A stretch of DNA of 8,319 nucleotides from an uncultured Collinsella sp. (GTDB taxonomy: Bacteria; Actinomycetota; Coriobacteriia; Coriobacteriales; Coriobacteriaceae), in assembly GCA_900759435.1 (NCBI GenBank), contig CAAEVD010000057.1, positions 1 through 8,319 on the forward strand, read 5' to 3'. Shown here piece after piece: positions 6,980-8,319 of the stretch (positions are counted from its first letter, which is position 1; every line of letters begins with the position of its first letter). The notes beneath the pieces were generated by a model. The model saw only the letters and a list, made by a program, of their open reading frames with translations, did no database searches and was not told the origin of the DNA. The position numbers and the translations under genes are program-made.

Positions 6980-7008
6980 TTGCACAGGCGGGGAGTCTCC
7001 CCTATAAT
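6980..7008 (+). promoter_or_regulatory. Sigma-70-type promoter for the tRNA genes, with palindromic spacer
   Basis: A -35 box TTGCAC (6980-6985) and a perfect -10 box TATAAT (7003-7008) are separated by the optimal 17 bases, placing the start at about 7015, some 45 bases before tRNA-Pro. The spacer contains the 13-bp palindrome GGGGAGTCTCCCC (6990-7002) lying directly against the -10 box. The palindrome could be an operator or just part of a strong stable-RNA promoter. Confidence 0.8.
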
Positions 7009-7059
7009 TTCCTTCGCTTTGGGACACGCAAGGTTTAGACCTTAGCTGCTCAACACCTT

Positions 7060-7136
7060 CGGGACGTGGCGCAGTTTGGTAGCGCGCCTGCTTTGGGAGC
7101 AGGATGTCGCAGGTTCAAATCCTGTCGTCCCGACCA
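7060..7136 (+). tRNA. tRNA-Pro (anticodon TGG)
   Basis: This is a complete 77-base cloverleaf. The acceptor CGGGACG (7060-7066) pairs with CGTCCCG (7126-7132), followed by discriminator A and an encoded CCA (7134-7136). The D-arm is GCGC...GCGC. The anticodon stem CCTGC/GCAGG encloses loop TTTGGGA with anticodon TGG at 7094-7096. The T-arm has GGTTCAAAT. The TGG anticodon reads CCA and, by wobble, other proline codons. Confidence 0.97.
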
Positions 7137-7142
7137 TATCTT

Positions 7143-7216
7143 GCGGGCGTAGTTCAATGGTAGAACCCCAGCCTTCCAAGCTGATGACGCGGGTTCGATT
7201 CCCGTCGCCCGCTCCA
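7143..7216 (+). tRNA. tRNA-Gly (anticodon TCC)
   Basis: This is a complete 74-base cloverleaf. The acceptor GCGGGCG (7143-7149) pairs with CGCCCGC (7206-7212), followed by T and an encoded CCA (7214-7216). The D-arm is GTTC-AATGGTA-GAAC. The anticodon loop CTTCCAA (7173-7179) carries TCC at 7175-7177. The T-arm has GGTTCGATTCC. It lies 6 bases after tRNA-Pro and is surely cotranscribed from the promoter at 6980-7008. Confidence 0.97.
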
Positions 7217-7230
7217 TAGGATAGTTTTAA

Positions 7231-7264
7231 CGGCTTTGGCTCCTTTTGGTGCCAGAGCCGTTTT
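7231..7264 (+). terminator. Intrinsic terminator of the tRNA-Pro/tRNA-Gly unit
   Basis: CGGCTTTGGC (7231-7240) and GCCAGAGCCG (7251-7260) form a 10-bp stem with one T-G wobble and loop TCCTTTTGGT, followed by TTTT. It begins 15 bases after the tRNA-Gly CCA, as expected for a stable-RNA operon end. Confidence 0.88.
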
Positions 7265-7296
7265 CATATACATGTCTGGGATCCCACATCCCCTCC

Positions 7297-7367
7297 TAAG
7301 TTGCGGTGAAATAGTTCTTGGATAACAGCTTTTGCGGCTAATCCAAGAACTATTTCACCGCAACTTA
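7297..7367. repeat. Perfect 27-bp inverted repeat between convergent units
   Basis: The left arm 7297-7323 (beginning TAAGTTGCGGTGAAATAG) is the exact reverse complement of the right arm 7341-7367 (ending CACCGCAACTTA), with a 17-base spacer at 7324-7340. No T-run follows on either strand, so it is a poor intrinsic terminator. It sits between the tRNA terminator and the 3' end of the minus-strand gene. It may be a dispersed palindromic repeat, a MITE-like remnant or a long hairpin in convergent transcripts. Confidence 0.9.
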
Positions 7368-7428
7368 TTGAGGCCGAACGGGCTGGGTCGATGATGGGTT
7401 CTGTTGTCGAGAAGATGAGGGCAGCCGG

Positions 7429-8319
7429 TCAGGAGCCTGCATAGGGTTTTGTGGTTGGTATACCGTAGCCGCGCATCATGGAGCCGAACGCTTTGACATC
7501 GTAGGTGTCTGAGAGCTTGAAATGAATGACGTTGTGGCCCATGGCACGCAGGTTCGCGTCGCGCATGAGGGCAGCTCGATAGGTTTTTGCTGCAGTATGT
7601 TCCGGATCATTTTGGGTATCGTCCTCAAACTTGCCTAGTCCATGCAGCTCAGCCAGCATCCAAGAGCCGTTTGGCATCTGCCAGCCGTAATCTGCCAAAT
7701 AATAGCCGGCGTTTCCCGGTCGAGTGATTTCAACCTGAAGTTCGGGAGCGGCAACTCCCGCCAGAATCATTGCCGCCCGTGCTTCGGATTCTCCACCGTT
7801 ATCCGATCTGCCATCCATGTGTTCAAAAACGTCAAATGCGCGCGCGATGCCGTGCAGTCCGCGGCAGTTCGCTTGTGCATATGCACGCAATTCTTCACGC
7901 TCGACGCCGTACTCACGAGCCAACCCGTCGACATAGCCTAGCGCATATCGAAAAGCGCCCGTTCGGGCGATGTCGACCGCCGTGCGATATGGATCCGTGA
8001 GCGTAAACGGACCGAGCTGCCACACTTCGCCCGCCCGCCAGCGACGATACTCAACGAATTCATACGTATCACGCCTGGTAGAACGCGGCAGCAGCACTTG
8101 CACCTTGTCGAGAAGCGAATATGCCGAGCCGATGCCGTAGAGCAGCGCTGCCGTCGATCCGCAAAACACAGCATCTGGTTCAACGACCGCAATAGCGGAT
8201 GCCAGTTGAAAGATGCGATCTTCGATGCCGAGGTCATTCCAATATGCGGGATCAGCGTAGACATGGTTGTAGAGTCGAATAATCATCTCTTTTTGCATGA
8301 GCGCGTAGGCGCAGCGTTC
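7429..8319 (-). CDS. AbiEi-like / DUF559-type protein with PD-(D/E)XK-like C-terminus; 5' end probably outside the window
   Basis: From the ATG at 8296-8298 it is 289 residues, but that ATG has no ribosome site and the frame stays open to the window edge (…CAYAL before Met). The true start is therefore probably to the right. Numbering from that Met, the order resembles actinobacterial proteins pairing an AbiEi antitoxin-like part with a Vsr/DUF559-like part. GVY-like NHVYADPAYW lies at 11-20, then FCGSTAALLYGIG (45-57), VQVLLPRSTRR (66-76) and LTDPYRTAVDIAR (100-112). The C-terminal half has a nuclease-like pattern: Glu170/Glu172 (GESEAR), Asp203 (LADYGW), Glu217-x-His219 and Lys223 (AELHGLGKF), then HNVIHFKLSD. 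It is visibly richer in A/T than the genes to its left and stands without a visible AbiEii partner. DNA binding or nuclease function is inferred from pattern alone. Confidence 0.65.
   Translation of the reverse strand, partial: ERCAYALMQKEMIIRLYNHVYADPAYWNDLGIEDRIFQLASAIAVVEPDAVFCGSTAALLYGIGSAYSLLDKVQVLLPRSTRRDTYEFVEYRRWRAGEVWQLGPFTLTDPYRTAVDIARTGAFRYALGYVDGLAREYGVEREELRAYAQANCRGLHGIARAFDVFEHMDGRSDNGGESEARAAMILAGVAAPELQVEITRPGNAGYYLADYGWQMPNGSWMLAELHGLGKFEDDTQNDPEHTAAKTYRAALMRDANLRAMGHNVIHFKLSDTYDVKAFGSMMRGYGIPTTKPYAGS

Noticed and set aside
7143..7216. Integration (att) site at the 3' end of tRNA-Gly
   Set aside because: No second copy of the tRNA 3' end occurs in the window and no integrase gene is visible, so it cannot be supported here.
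7390..7443. 17-codon open frame between the inverted repeat and the minus-strand gene
   Set aside because: It has no ribosome site, no family resemblance and overlaps the end of the opposite gene, so it is consistent with chance.

Overview
The window looks like the chromosome of an anaerobic, high-GC gut actinobacterium of the class Coriobacteriia, most likely Collinsella. This rests on the strong G/C third-position bias, the combination of oxygen-sensitive Fe-S reductases with selenium genes, and the style of the tRNA promoter. The genus call is recognition from memory, not a search result.

Layout. Bases 1-94 are the 3' end of a double-cubane-cluster reductase gene (DCCP, YjiM family). A complete paralogue follows at 245-1408, and then its dedicated ATP-dependent activator (YjiL family) at 1564-2328. 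Each DCCP gene is followed by a copy of the same ~87-base palindromic element. The two copies differ by several substitutions that compensate across the stem. Next comes a compact selenium-metabolism block: selD (2398-3447), yedF (3509-4135), a DUF3343 putative carrier (4155-4406) and a class-V aminotransferase/cysteine desulfurase-like gene (4403-5542). It ends in a strong hairpin with a T-rich tail at 5557-5590. A BrnQ branched-chain amino acid transporter follows (5610-6968). Behind a near-consensus promoter lie tRNA-Pro(TGG) and tRNA-Gly(TCC), then a terminator. A perfect 27-bp inverted repeat separates the tRNAs from a convergent minus-strand gene whose product resembles AbiEi-like/DUF559-type proteins with a PD-(D/E)XK-like C-terminus. 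That gene is more A/T-rich and probably starts outside the window.

The main point of interpretation is selD. A conventional stop-to-stop reading starts it at a TTG and loses the active site. Read from the ATG at 2398, which has a strong Shine-Dalgarno, an in-frame TGA at 2446-2448 falls exactly at residue 17, where E. coli SelD has its catalytic cysteine, with the conserved lysine at residue 20. Hairpins suitable for a bacterial SECIS lie just downstream. SelD is therefore very probably itself a selenoprotein, and the organism should carry selA, selB and selC elsewhere.

How the genes may work together. The desulfurase-like enzyme, DUF3343 protein and YedF plausibly mobilise and carry selenium (or sulfur) to SelD, which makes selenophosphate for selenocysteine and possibly other selenium uses. 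The DCCP/activator pair upstream runs in the same direction and may belong to the same locus. A functional link between the ATP-driven low-potential reductase and selenium metabolism is an inference from gene order only.
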